NCBI RefSeq assembly: GCF_009905375.1
Contig: NC_133653.1
Location: 99,747,261-99,811,260 of the forward strand
Length of the DNA stretch: 64,000 bases
Origin: Apium graveolens
Lineage: Eukaryota; Streptophyta; Magnoliopsida; Apiales; Apiaceae
Direction: 5' to 3'
Below are positions 48,376 to 60,796 of this stretch, piece by piece (the stretch's first letter is position 1; each line of letters begins with the position of its first letter). The translations under genes and the position numbers were made by a program. Below the pieces are notes generated by a model. The model searched no databases, was not told where the DNA came from, and saw only the letters and a program-made list of their open reading frames with translations.

Positions 48376-49417
48376 TCGGAACCCAAGCTTGGCTGGGTCC
48401 GGCATATTTGTAAAATTGGCCTTTATCAGGCAAAACAACATTCTTAATTTTAATATTCTCAACTTTCTCAATGACTGGACATTTGACCTTGTGAACAGCC
48501 TTGACAAATTTCTGTTTAGGCTTAGGCACAAATGTCTCCTTTCTAGCTTTAGGAGGACTAGCAGTCTTAGACCTATCATACTTTCTATTATTCACATGCT
48601 GACGAGGAGTAGTCTTATCATTAGAAACATGCTTACCATTAAAATAAGCATACATCAGATTAAAAGCACAAGACATACAATCAGGAACACCACATGCTTT
48701 ATGAGAGGGATTAACAATAGGCAACTTATGCATGGTAGACATGGCATTTGTGTTATCCAACTCATGTGTGTCTGAGTTAGTCTCAGTTGCTTTCACAAAT
48801 TTGACTGGAACTTTTGACACACTTGACTTGGAGACAGCTTTCTCATTAGCATTATCTTCTGCACGGATTTCTTCTTGAATAATAAATGAGGTCTCATCAA
48901 ATGGTTCAGCAATTGATTCTTTATAGAGGGGTTCATCAACACCCTTAAGCACATGTGGTACTTCCCTGCCTTTAGCACAGACATGAGGAGGGGAGTTTAT
49001 GCCTAATTTTTCAATAGCAGCATTGTAATCATAACCTATTCCAGATGTTTGATTAACAGCTTGCTTATTGTAAAACTCTTTGGACTTCGAACAAGAATTA
49101 AAGTAAGCTTTAACCTTAGCCTCAAGACTGGTGATCTTGTCTTTGAGAACAGTCAACTCTATTCTCTAGAAAAGATACTTGTTCTTTTAATTTATCTTGA
49201 TTAATGTGCACAAGTCTTAATTCATTGACCTCTTTCTCAAGGTCTTTGATTTGTTGATTTAACAATTCATTATCACGACGAGCACAATCTAAGGAACCTC
49301 CTAGATGATAAACTAATTCAGCATCAGTAAATTTTACCTCTTTTCTTGACGATGAGGTGTTTGCATCACTAGCCATGAGAGCAAGATTCCCAACTTCTTC
49401 ATCTTCATTGTCAGTAT
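48365..49417 (-). pseudogene. gag: gag of B2, C-terminal part
   Basis: It continues from 60797 after removal of element D. An acidic stretch and a coiled-coil (about 49376-49150) are followed by a deletion of about 20 bp near 49150, relative to B1, that shifts the frame. The frame 48365-49156 is then open (CSKSKEF; Lys-rich C-terminus) and ends at AWVPKKV. The left target-site copy of element D, agtat, is 49413-49417. Confidence 0.85.
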
Positions 49418-50034
49418 TGTTAGGTCACACACACACACTGTAGAGGGGGTGAATACAGTGTATAGTACACTCAAATCGAACTTTAAGAACTTAAGTAACA
49501 AAAAACAAACTTTATTGAAATAATAAACTCTGTTACAGTATGGAACTGTTACCTCTCAGTGATGAACAAATATCACGAGAGCTGCTAGGGTTACAATGAA
49601 TAATCTTTTCTAATAATGATAACACTTATAGTGTAAACCCTATGTCTGTGTTTATATACTACACAGTTACAAGATAATCGCTAATTGATATGGAATATAA
49701 TTCTGCTTCCTAAAATATATCAATCAGATATCTTTTCTTCCAAGTATTCCATTCTTCACAGAATTCCTTCTTCATGCATATCTCTTCTTATGTTTATCTC
49801 GATCTTCTTTCCTTTAATCAGCTACTGTCCTTATCTGATTGTCCTTCAGCACTTAAGTTCTGATATCTATCTTCTGATGATTATCTCCTGATAATATAAG
49901 TACTGATATCCTTAAGTCCTGACTTCCAGTATAAGTACTGATCAACAGTTAAGTACTGATTTATCCTGTTCACGTAAGATCTGAAAGCTAAACATAAAAC
50001 ATATTAGCCATGACATTATCAAATATATCTAACA
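49418..50034 (-). repeat. 3' LTR of element D (left)
   Basis: It runs from tgttaggtcacacac to tatctaaca and contains a (ca)n run at 49426-49438. The TATA box in element sense is gtatataaa (49651-49659). The U3 part carries atcagaactt-type words in element sense. Confidence 0.95.
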
Positions 50035-50043
50035 ATCTCCCCC
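50035..50043 (-). other. Polypurine tract of element D
   Basis: atctccccc on the plus strand reads gggggagat in element sense, directly before the LTR. Confidence 0.85.
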
Positions 50044-50242
50044 AACTTGTAAATTAACAAAATATACAAGTTTAACAGATATTTGATGATGTAAAAAACA
50101 TTAAGTACAAATGCATGAGAAATAGACTAGATAACTACAACTTACAGTCCTTAAAGTTTTTACCAATTTCAACTTTTGATAACAACTTCAATCTGTATAA
50201 ATATCAGAATTTAAGCAGTTGTAGATCTTCGACTTGGCTTCT

Positions 50243-53200
50243 TCATTTTCTGATCTCTCTGATGTCAGGAGTTGTTCTGAGATAGTTCTTCAACAAACAT
50301 TTCTCAGCATATCTTAGTTCATCAATCATTCTCCTTTTAACACCTTTAAGCTCTGCAGTATCTTCACCAGTTTGAAAGATTGCAGCTCTGAGATCATTAA
50401 TCTTTGCTTTTCTCAACTCCTGATCTAGTCTTATGACATAAGCTTTGTCTGACTCAAGATTGAATTCAAGTCCCTTAATACCAAGATACGTTCTGATCTG
50501 TGCAGTATTAGGCTTCATATCAACAATATCACCATTGTGATCTCTGTACTTTGGAACATATATGCTGTCAGAATTAACAGAATAAAGCCTTTTCTGTCTC
50601 TGAATCTGTTCTTTTAAGTAGTTTGCAGCAGTCTCTGTTATTCTGTCATCCACTTGAAGTAAAAAAAGTACATGCTCCAATTCTTCAAAATACTTCAAAG
50701 GAATGGCATTTTGTCTTATATGATAAACCCTACCATCTGTCATGAAATACAACATGATGTATTCTTTCAAGTAGGTATGGTAAACCATCTGTACAGATTC
50801 CAGTTGATTCAATCTCTCAGGAGTTGCTCCAATACCTGGTTCACTCAAGGAAGTTGGATCATTGGTAGTGTTGTGTACTCTTCTTTCATCAGCACTTCCC
50901 AATCCAGTTTTATCTCTAGCTTCCTTTCCAGTAACTACTCTTGCTTCAAAACCACTTGCAGTAGTCTTCAAAGATTGAGTCTATTTTGCTTTAGTGAATC
51001 CTGGTAGGAGTGTCTTTGATCTATTTTCTGATATCAAGTTAACTTGAGCTCTGATAGAGGTTACTTGCTTCTTCTGAATATCAGAACTTACAATTTCTTG
51101 ACTCTGAACAACTTGAGCCATGTCAGAGGTTGTTTTAAGAACTTTTCTTAAAGTCAGAGCAAGATCATCTTTTCCATCAGTAATTTCTTCTTCCTCAGGA
51201 GGTACATAAGCTTTGATAGGTTCACCAACCTTTTCTTTACCCTTGGATCTTGGATCTATCTGTGGTTGTGATCTAGCCAAAGTTGCTTCAGTATGTGTCC
51301 TTTCTTTTATCACAATGCCTTTAAGTTTTGGAAGTAACTTTTTACCAGAAGCTTCAGATTTAGATGTGACTTTCTCTGATTTAAGTCTGGCTTCTTCTTC
51401 CTTTAAACTTTCTAAGTCCATCCCTGGATTTTCTTGAAGAAATAACTGTCTTGACATTTCCTCATCAAGATCTAGAAGTTCATCAGAACTTATCCTTTTA
51501 CCAGCAACAGAACTTATTCTTTTCCCAGTATCAGAACTTGTTCTGTGACTAGCTTGTCTTGATGTAAACCTTCTACCTTGACTATGACCACTACCCATTC
51601 CAGAGTTTTCTTGGTCATCTTTTCCATCATCCTTTCCTTGCAGTGTCTTGTTGGTTGTGCATTTGGACTTAATTACCTTCTCCCCCTTTTTGGCATCAGC
51701 AGGTAATAAAAGAGAGATAAGTAGTTCCACTAAGGTCTGGATTTCAGTAAGTTGCGATTGCTGAGAAGCTTGATTTATCAGAATTTGATCAATCTGAGCT
51801 TGTTGTTTCTCTTGAGTTTTCTCAATATAAGCAACCCTGTCAATGGTAGGTTGGAAGAACTTTTTCTTATCAATTTTCCAAACTTGTTCCTGTTTGATAA
51901 AGTTCTCCTAAATCTTGTGTAGCTCTGCATGAGTATTGGAATGAAGACCTTATAGATGTTTAGTACTCAATGCAGTGACTCTAAGCTGGGTTTTAAAATC
52001 ATCAGAATTTAACATTTCATCAGCTTTAGTCAAGTGCTCAGCAAGATGTAAAGCATTTGGAACACATGAAACTGAGTTCCATTCCTTAGTCCACTCCTGA
52101 CCTGCAGGAGTTTCACTCCAAGGCACTGGTGCGTCCCTGATAACAAACTCCTTTACCAGTTCAGACTTAGGAAGAGTCGGTGGAGGAGTATGTCCTGAAG
52201 GACCTGCTTCATCAGCATCTACAGTTGTAGCAGCTTCACCAGTATCTCCAACATTTGCAGCATCAGAACTTAAAGAATCAGTATCTTCTGATAAGACAAC
52301 AGTGTGAGTAGCAATGGAAGCTTCAGCATCCCCTAATTGCTGATCTGATACTAAGTTCTGATCAACAGCCATATCCTGATGCTCACCTAAAATCTGATCA
52401 TCAGCATCTTGATGCAGAGAAGGTGTTGTTGATAACTCTGGAGTTTGAACAGCATCAGTAACAGGTGTTGTGGAAGGATTATTTGCTGTTGGAGCTTCTA
52501 AGAAAAGTATTGCAGGCACAACCAGGTTCTGAATATCAATTTCAGCACTTGTTCCTGGATCAACAAGAGACACAGATGGTGAGTTAGCCTTGTCAGAGAC
52601 AGCTTCCTGAGATGGAGTTGATGGAGAAGAAGTGACTGGAGCAAATTCCTTGTCTTGTGAGATCAGAGATTCCTGATCCCCTTCCTTAGCTGCTTCCTCC
52701 TCATCATCTGAAACTGGCCTTTGTGCCCTCTATTTCTTGTACTTCCTTGTTGATTTGGATTCCTTGGGAGTTTCAGGAACTATCATACGTCTAAGCCTCT
52801 TGAGAAGCCTAGAACCCCCAATTTCAGAATCCTTCTGAGAAGTTGCTTTCTCAGCTTCAACCACCACAGGTTCTGAAGAAGGAATCTATTCCTCAGAATC
52901 TGATTCATCTCTCAAAGTAAATCTCCTCCTCTTTTGAGGTGTTTGAGGAACAGTCTTTGTTCTCTTTGGCTTAGAAGATGTAGGCTTCACAGTAGGTGTT
53001 GAAGAAGAAGGTTGAGCAGTCTGTGAAGTGGAGAGATAGGATTGGAGATAAGTTCTGAGGGTAGGTTGAGTAGAATGAGAGGTAGGTATTGAGGTTGATG
53101 GATTTTGGGTGGTTGGAGGTGGTTGGACATCAGTTTAAACGAATCTATAAGTATCAGGATCAGCATTTACCAGGATCTGTTTCACAGACTTAGGAATCTG

Positions 53201-53345
53201 TAATGGTCTAACCACTTTCTTCTTAGTATCAGCATTTACCAGGTCATTAAAGTATCGTTTTGCAACCTTAAAAGGTGGGGTTTGAGTGCTGACTAAAGGA
53301 GGTTCATCAGTACAGTATTTATTCAAAGATAAGCCAAGTAAAGGA
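50243..53345 (-). pseudogene. ORF3 of element D, N-terminally deleted, several nonsense codons
   Basis: A single frame runs from about 53345 to the stop at 50243. It is interrupted by TAA 53135, TAG 52907, TAG 52732, TAG 51950, TAG 51907 and a stop at 50979-50981, with no frameshift. Relative to element A the first 200 or so residues (the helical domain) and the ATG are missing. A deletion joins the spacer to the middle of the gene. The remaining protein has a Pro/Ser/Thr-rich part, a coiled-coil near LINQASQQSQLTEI, the conserved ADAKKGEKV patch at about 51690, and a helical C-terminal domain (50971-50243, 242 codons open). Confidence 0.8.
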
Positions 53346-54419
53346 TTAGACTGAGAAATCAGAACTTAGACCTATACCAGAACTTAACAGTCATCAGAAC
53401 ATAATTTCTTAACTCGAAAAAGGAATGCCTATCTTAGTAAATATTCATACAAGTTCTGAGTTATGGACGTCAGAACTTAATCATCAGAACGTGTAACTTA
53501 GAACTTGTCCTCAGAATTTGTGCAAAAATGACACAATGACTGTTTATCTAAAATAACATAGACCACCACAGAAATTTTCATCATTCAGATGGAGTGATTA
53601 GTGTGTGCATTAAGCTAAAAACAGACAAAGAGTAAAATCTGATTCACTTTAGTACATCTTAGAAATAAGGCATAACTAAAATTTTGCTAAAGATCTGTCA
53701 TTGTCCTGAAACCTACTGATGAATGAGTTCATGCTAGAGTCCATCTCAACTGTTTTGTGCTAATTTTATGCATCTTTTGAAATTCTATTTTACAGTGGCT
53801 TCTCAGTGTAAGTGAGTCACGACTGTTTATCAGAATTTATGCTATTTTCAGAGTATTTCTCCAGTAATCATAGAGTGTGAAAAGTCACCAAGAAAATATT
53901 TTGCTTTTCTGATGCATATTTACTTAATATTAGAAATGCACTTGGGTCGTCCCTTCCACATTTTTACTCTAGATCTCAAAGGAGTACCTGATTTTAATCT
54001 TTGATCTTTTTGCTTTTTCTTTTGATAAGAGAGGTCTATCAGCACTTAGTACATTCAGCAGTTTTACTAGTATCAGAACTTAACAGATGAGTAGCATTAT
54101 TCTAATTTGTGACTTAGTAATAAGATATACAAAGTGAACTTAACTAAGCTCAGTTATCAGAATTTGCTAGTGTCATAAGATTTCCACTGAAATAATTACT
54201 TCTTCCATGGAATCATTTGTTTATTGAAGACTACTAGGTCAGTATCTAGCACAGTTATCCTCATAGGATTGAATAGGTACTAGAACAAACATATCACTTA
54301 TCAGTAACATATATCAGACAACAGTCAGTACTTAAAGACATGTATCAATTAAGCATAGAATATACACTGAGATTAATTCTGTAAATACTGAGCATAAAGT
54401 CTGATAACACAGAACAAGT
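53346..54419 (-). other. Spacer between pol and ORF3 of element D
   Basis: It is homologous to the spacer of element A (25890-26950). In element sense it is rich in agttctgat words, densest at 53346-53530. The TATA/CT segment seen in A is absent, removed with the ORF3 N-terminus. No gene is visible. Confidence 0.75.
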
Positions 54420-57400
54420 CTAAGCAGTTTTAGAGAAAGAACCTGAAACCATTCCAAGTTCATTTACCAATCTTGTAAAAGTAGCTTCACATAATGGTTT
54501 TGTGAAGATATCTGCCAATTGTAGATCTGTGGGAACAAAATGCAATTCCACTGTACCTTCATCCACATGTTCCCTGATGAAATGGTACCTGATACTGATG
54601 TGCTTTGTCATTGAGTGTTGAACTGGATTACCTGTCATAACAATAGCACCTTGATTATCACAGTAAATAGGGATTTTGAAATATGTTAACCCATAATCCA
54701 GTAACTGATTCTTCATCCAAAGAATCTGTGCACAACAGCTTCCTGCAGCAATATACTCTGCTTCTGCAGTTGATGTGGAAATTGACTTTTGTTTCTTGCT
54801 GTACCAAGAAACCAATCTGCCTCCAAGAAATTGGCAGCTTCCACTTGTGCTTTTCCTGTCAATTTTGCAACCTGCAAATTCTGCATCTGAGTAACCTATT
54901 AGTTTAAAATCTGATTCTCTAGGATACCATAATCCCAGAGCAGCTGTTCCTTTAAGATACTTAAAGATTCCTTTTACAGCTGTTAAGTGAGGTTCTCTTG
55001 GATCTGCTTGAAATCTTGCATAAAGACAGGTAGCATACATGATATCAGGTCTACTGGCAGTTAGATAGAGTAGAGAGCCAATCATACCTCTGTAGTCAGT
55101 AATATCTACTGATTTACCGGTATCCTTATCCAGTTTTGTTGCAGTGGCCATTGGAGTGGATGCACTTGAATAATCTTGCATTCCAAATTTCTTTAGCAAG
55201 TTTCTGGTGTACTTGGTTTGACAAATAAAAGTGCCTTCCTCATTCTGCTTGACTTGAAGGCCCAGAAAATAGCTAAGTTCCCCCATCATACTCATCTGAT
55301 ATCTTGACTGCATTAGTTTGGCAAACTTCTTGCAAAGTTTGTCATTTGTAGATCCAAAAATGATATCATCAACATAAATCTGGACCAGAAGTAAGTCCTT
55401 TCCATGGTTGAGGTAGAACAGTGTTTTGTCTATTGTCCCTCTGTTGAATCCACTTTCCAGAAGAAACTGAGCTAAAGTCTCATACCATGCTCTAGGAGCT
55501 TGCTTAAGTCCATAAAGTGCTTTGTCAAGTCTGTAGACATAATCTGGATGTTTGGTATCTACAAAACCTGGAGGTTGTTCAACATATACCTCTTCCTCCA
55601 ATTCTCCATTGAGAAAAGCACTTTTCACATCCATTTTAAAGACAGTAAACTTTTTGTGAGCAGCATAAGCCAAAAATAACCTTATGGCTTCTAACCTAGC
55701 AACTGGTGCAAATGTTTCATCATAATCAATTCCCTCCTGTTGAGAATATCCTTTTGCAACCAGCCTTGCCTTATTCCTTGTAATTATGCCATCACTGTCA
55801 GTTTTGTTTCTGAATACCCACTTTGTACCAACAACAGATCTATTCTTTGGTCTTGGTACTAGGGTCCAGACTTTGTTTCTTTCAAATTCATTCAACTCTT
55901 CCTGCATTGCTTGCACCCAATCAGCATCTTGAAGAGCTTCTTCCACTTTCTTTGGCTCAGACTGAGAGAGAAAAGAATTGTAAAGACACTCATTTGAAGT
56001 ACCTGTTCTAGTTCTGACACCTGCATCAGGATTTCAATTATCAAATCAGGTGTATGTGATTTTGTCCACTTCCTTGCAGATGGAAGGTTTTCTCTAGAAC
56101 TGGATGCTCCCCCATGATCCATGCTATCTTCATTTTCATTTTCTGATGCTCCCCCTGAAACTATGCTCTCTGAGTTGGATTCTTCAGTATTTAGATTTTC
56201 AGCACTATCAGAACTTGGCTTATCAGAACTTGACGAATCAGAACTTGAAGAGCCAGATGCATGTTCGGATGTTTCTTGAGATGTGGTAGGATTTTGAGTA
56301 TGCTCCCCCTGCATAGGTGCATCTTCCTTTAACGTAGTCACCACAGTTTCAATAACATCAGAGTTTAATCAATCAGAGTTAGCAGTATCAGGACTTAGAC
56401 TGTCAGGATTTTCAGTATCAGAATATGAGTCTTCATTTTCAAATCTCAGCTGATCATGGTCAATGAAATCTTTAAGACCAGTGATCTTCTTGTCATCAAA
56501 AAAGATATTGATAGATTCCATGACCACTTTTGTTCTCAAATTATTGACTCTGAAGGCTTTTGTGGAAAGTGGATATCCAACAAAGATTCCTTCATCAGCC
56601 TTTAGCTCAAACTTTGATAGTTGTTCAGGATGAGTCTTGAGAACAAAACACTTGCATCCAAATACATGAAAATATTTCAGATTTGGCTTCTTTTTCTTCA
56701 CCATGTCATATGGTGTTTTTCCATGCTTGTTAATGAGTGTTGCATTTTGAGTAAAACAAGCAGTCTGCACAGCTTCAGCCCGGAAATAGGTTGGAAGCTT
56801 TGCTTCTTCAAGCATTGTACGTGCAGCTTCAATGAGAGTTCTATTCTTCCTTTCAACAACTCCATTTTACTGTGGAGTTCCAGGAGTAGAAAATTCCTGC
56901 TTTATTCCATGGCTTTTGCAGAACTCTTCCATTATCAAATTCTTGAACTCAGTGCCATTATCACTCCTTAAAATTTTCACAGAATCTTTGACCATTTTAT
57001 CCAGCTGTTTGACATGATCAATCAAGATAGATGCAGTTTCACTTTTTGTGTGCAAGAAATACACCCATGTGTATCTGGTGAACTCATCCACTATGACCAA
57101 CGCATACTTCTTCTTTGCAATAGACATGACATTTACTGGACCAAATAGATCAACATGTATAAGATGATAAGGCTCAAGAATTGATGATTCAATCTTGCTC
57201 TTGAATGAAGATTTTCTTTGTTTGGCTTTCTGACATGAATCACAAAGACCATCAGGAGCAAATACTGTGTTTGGCAATCCTCTTACAAGATCTTTCTTGA
57301 CCAGTTCATTTATATTGTTGAAATTTAAATGAGAGAGTTTCTTATGCCAATTCCAGCTTTCTTCAATTGATGCTCTACTTAACAGACAGATTGCAGAACC

Positions 57401-57769
57401 ATCAGTACTTGTTGAAAGCTTAGCTTCATAAATGTTACCACGTCTGTATCCTTTCAGAACAACTTTGCCTTTAGATTTACTCACAATTTCACAGTGTTCT
57501 TCAAAGAAATCAACATGATAACCTCTGTCACAGATTTGACTTATACTCAGTAGGTTGTGTTTAAGTCCTGAGACCAGAGCTACTTCTTTAATGATGACAT
57601 TCCCAAGATTGATATTGCCATATCCCAATGTTTTTCCAATGTTGCCATCTCCATAAGAAACACTTGGGCCAGCTTTCTCCACAAAGTCTGATAGCAGGGC
57701 CTTATTTCCAGTCATATGTCCTGAACATCCACTGTCCAGAACTAGAATATTTTTTCTGTTGCCCTGCAA
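54420..57769 (-). pseudogene. pol: pol of element D
   Basis: The protease active site VLDSGCSGHMTG is near residue 10 of this frame. GAG-pre-integrase (WHKKLSHLNF ... CDSCQK) and integrase (HVDLFGPV, SDNGTEF) follow. A TAA at 56867-56869 replaces the Q before the NG of the NGVVERKN region. Another stop (TGA 56369) lies in the Ser/Asp-rich linker, and a frameshift near 56035 follows it. From 55946 to 54420 RT and RNase H are open for 508 codons with YVDD at 55365-55376 and AEAEYIA intact. The stop TAG at 54420 ends pol. Confidence 0.9.
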
Positions 57770-57781
57770 TCACAAAGACCA

Positions 57782-60118
57782 CTAATTATTAGTTTTAAGG
57801 ACCCAGACTTGCTTGGATCCTTTGGCCTTATTAAGTTTGTTAACATTTGCAGCAGATTTAGCATCAGAGTTTATGTTAACATTTTTCTTATCAGAATTTA
57901 CATTATCAGACTTTGAATCAGAATTTACACTAGAAGGAACAATGGAAACTTTCTTCAAAGAAGGTTTTATTTGATAATAATCATAGTACAAACTATGATA
58001 TTCCTTACAAGTATAAATAGAATGCCATAAACTACCACAATGAAAACAAGGATTTTGTGGTTTTTATCTAACAGACTGACTCTTAACTCCTGATTTTGAA
58101 GGTAAGGAGTTAATATTCTTATTTTTCCTGCAAAAAGAAGCCAGATGGTTAGAACTTCCACAGTTATGACATGTTTTCCTAGGAGCATCAGGAACAGGTT
58201 TATAATCATTGCTTTTATTCACACCTTCCTTTCCATTCCTATTTTTCCTAGGTGATTTTACCTTGTTTGCATTCTTGACATCTTTCAGCTTATGCTTAAG
58301 TTGCTTCCTTGTCATTAAGCCTATGTTTACTTCAGCTATCTTTTCCTGTTTTAGTTTGTCAGAAGTTAATTCCTCTTTAACTTCTGATTTCGCATTATCA
58401 GACTTTACAGTTACAAACTTAACAGGTTTTAACTTTGGCTTTTGCTTAACAACAGGCTTAATTTCTTCAGTTCCTTTATCATTCTTATTCTCTCCATAAC
58501 CTAAGCCCTCTTTCCAATTTTCACTACTTAGCAAATTTTGAGTTGTTCTGCCAGAGTTAGTCCAAGTCCTGATTATCTCTCTTTCCTTTTCTAACTCAGT
58601 TTTTAGAGATTCATTCATTTTTAGCACTTCATCCCTAACATAAAAAGCATCATCTCTATCCTTCTGAGTTTGATGGAATATAACTAACTCTTTTTCTAAG
58701 AAATCATTTCTTTTCTTAAAAGCAAGATTTTCAAAAGTTAATCTTTCACATGTTAAGGTTTGATCTCTATAACTAACAAACATGGTTTTAAGATATCTTC
58801 TCAACTCATTAATATCATCAGTATGAAAAGCATAAGTAGTCTGAGGTACCTTTGTTTCAGCAGCTTCAGAACTGCTCTCAGCACTTTCTTTATCAGCATT
58901 TGCCATCAATGCATAGTTCTCCTCACTTTCAGAGTCTGAAGTGTCTGTCCAGCTTTTCTGCTTTATAACAAGAGCCTTGCCTCTGTCACCCTTTACCTTC
59001 TTGCTGTTAGGAGATATGTGGCCTTTCTCACCACAGTTATAGCATTTAACATTGGTGTAATCTCCTCTGTCAGACTTTCCTCCTCTGCCTTCAGATCTTC
59101 TAAAATTCTTCTTATCAGAACTTATACTTTTTCTGGAAAACTTCTTTCCCTTCCTGAACTTCCTGTATGCAATCTTGGTGATTCCTTTCACCATAAGAGC
59201 ACACAGCTTCATCATCTCCTCATCAGCATCAGTCTCAGGCAAGCTTTAAGAATCTGAGTCATCATCACTCTCAGAACTTGATGACTCAGTATCAGACTTT
59301 ATGAAAAGAGCTTTACCCTTGTCTTTTTTTGAGGAAGCTGCTTTGGGGAATTCTTCTTCATCCTTAAGAGCATCTGTCCTTGACTTTCCTCCTTTCCTCT
59401 TGCTTCTTTGTTCCATCTCCAGCTCATGAGTCTTGAGCATTCCATAGATTTCGTCAAGAGTTGTTTCATCAAGATTGTAGTTGTCTCTTATTGTCGTTGC
59501 CTTCAAATCCCAGCATTCAGGAAGAGCTAACAGGAACTTAAGGTTTGAATCTTCAAGATCATACTCTTTATCAACCAATGACAAATCATTCAAAAGTTTG
59601 ACAAATCTATCATATAAATCATTCAATGACTCATTAGTCTTTGAGTCAAAGTGTTCATACTCTTGAGTGAGTATTGTCTTCCTGTTCTTCTTAATTGTGT
59701 CAGTTCCCTGACATCTTGTTTCCAGAGTATCCCATATCTCCTTAGCAGTCTTGCAGTTGATTACCCTGTTTGACATTACATTATCAATGGCACTATGCAG
59801 TAAGTGTCGTACCTTAGCATCCTTAGCAATTGATGCTATGTCCTCAGCAGTATAATCACTCTTCTCCTTTGGTACGGTCATTGCTGCTTCACCTGCAACT
59901 GCAACTGCGAGTTTGGTTGGTTTGTGAGGACCTTCCTTGATTCTATCCAGGTATTCTGGATCTGTTGCTTCCAGGAACATGGTCATCCTTACCTTCCATA
60001 TGGGATATTCAGATGGTCTCAGTATGGGGACTCTGATGGTCTCATACCGACTCTGAATTTGTGTCTTTGGTGGTTCCTCAGTTGTGGTAGGCTTAGTTGG
60101 AGTTTCTGTGTCCGACAT
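57782..60118 (-). pseudogene. gag: gag of element D, two nonsense codons
   Basis: The ATG at 60118 (MSDTETPTKP) is 43 bases after the primer site. The frame is open to 57782 except for TAA at 59246-59248 and TAA at 58064-58066. The N-terminal copia gag domain is followed by a Ser/Asp-rich stretch, coiled-coil, and three zinc-knuckle motifs: CYNCGEKGHISPNS (last Cys replaced by Ser), CHNCGSSNHLASFC and CFHCGSLWHSIYTC. Two in-frame stops (57782 and 57770) separate it from pol. Confidence 0.9.
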
Positions 60119-60160
60119 GATTGTGTTTGGATCTTTAACTGTATGTAAGTTAACAGATAG

Positions 60161-60172
60161 GCTCTGATACCA
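60161..60172 (-). other. Primer binding site (tRNA-Met type) of element D
   Basis: gctctgatacca lies 2 bases left of the LTR edge at 60175. Confidence 0.95.
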
Positions 60173-60174
60173 AT

Positions 60175-60791
60175 TGTTAGGTCACACACACACACTGTAG
60201 AGGGGGTGAATACAGTGTATAGTACACTCAAATCGAACTTTAAGAACTTAAGTAACAGAAAACAAACTTTATTGAAACAATAAACTCTGTTACAGTATGG
60301 AACTGTTACCTCTCAGTGATGAACAAATATCACGAGAGCTGCTAGGGTTACAATGAATAATCTTTTCTAATAATGATAACACTTATAGTGTAAACCCTAT
60401 GTCTGTGTTTATATACTGCACAGTTACAAGATAATCGCTAATTGATATGGAATATAATTCTGCTTCCTAAAATATATCAATCAGATATCTTTTCTTCCAA
60501 GTTTTCCATTCTTCACGGAATTCCTTCTTCATGCATATCTCTTCTTATGTTTATCTCGATCTTCTTTCCTTTAATCAGCTACTGTCCTTATCTGATTGTC
60601 CTTCAGCACTTAAGTTCTGATATCTATCTTCTGATGATTATCTCCTGATAATATAAGTAATGATATCCTTAAGTCCTGACTTCCAGTATAAGTACTGATC
60701 AACAGTTAACTACTGATTTATCCTGTTCACGTAAGATCTGAAAGCTAAACATAAAACATATTAGCCATGACATTATCAAATATATCTAACA
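60175..60791 (-). repeat. 5' LTR of element D (right)
   Basis: It is 617 bp, the same length as 49418-50034, with about 7 substitutions between them. The TATA box in element sense is at 60408-60416. It is followed by target-site copy agtat at 60792-60796. Confidence 0.95.
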
Positions 60792-60796
60792 AGTAT

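Larger units (their letters stand above)
49418..60791 (-). mobile_element. Element D: youngest SIRE-like copia insertion, same family as A
   Basis: It spans 11,374 bp with two 617-bp LTRs that differ at only about 7 positions (1.1%). It is flanked by the target-site duplication agtat (49413-49417 and 60792-60796) inside the gag gene of B2. The order in element sense is LTR, Met primer site, gag, pol, spacer, ORF3, polypurine tract, LTR. RT and RNase H are open. Gag, integrase and ORF3 have nonsense codons, and ORF3 lacks its N-terminal third. Confidence 0.95.
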
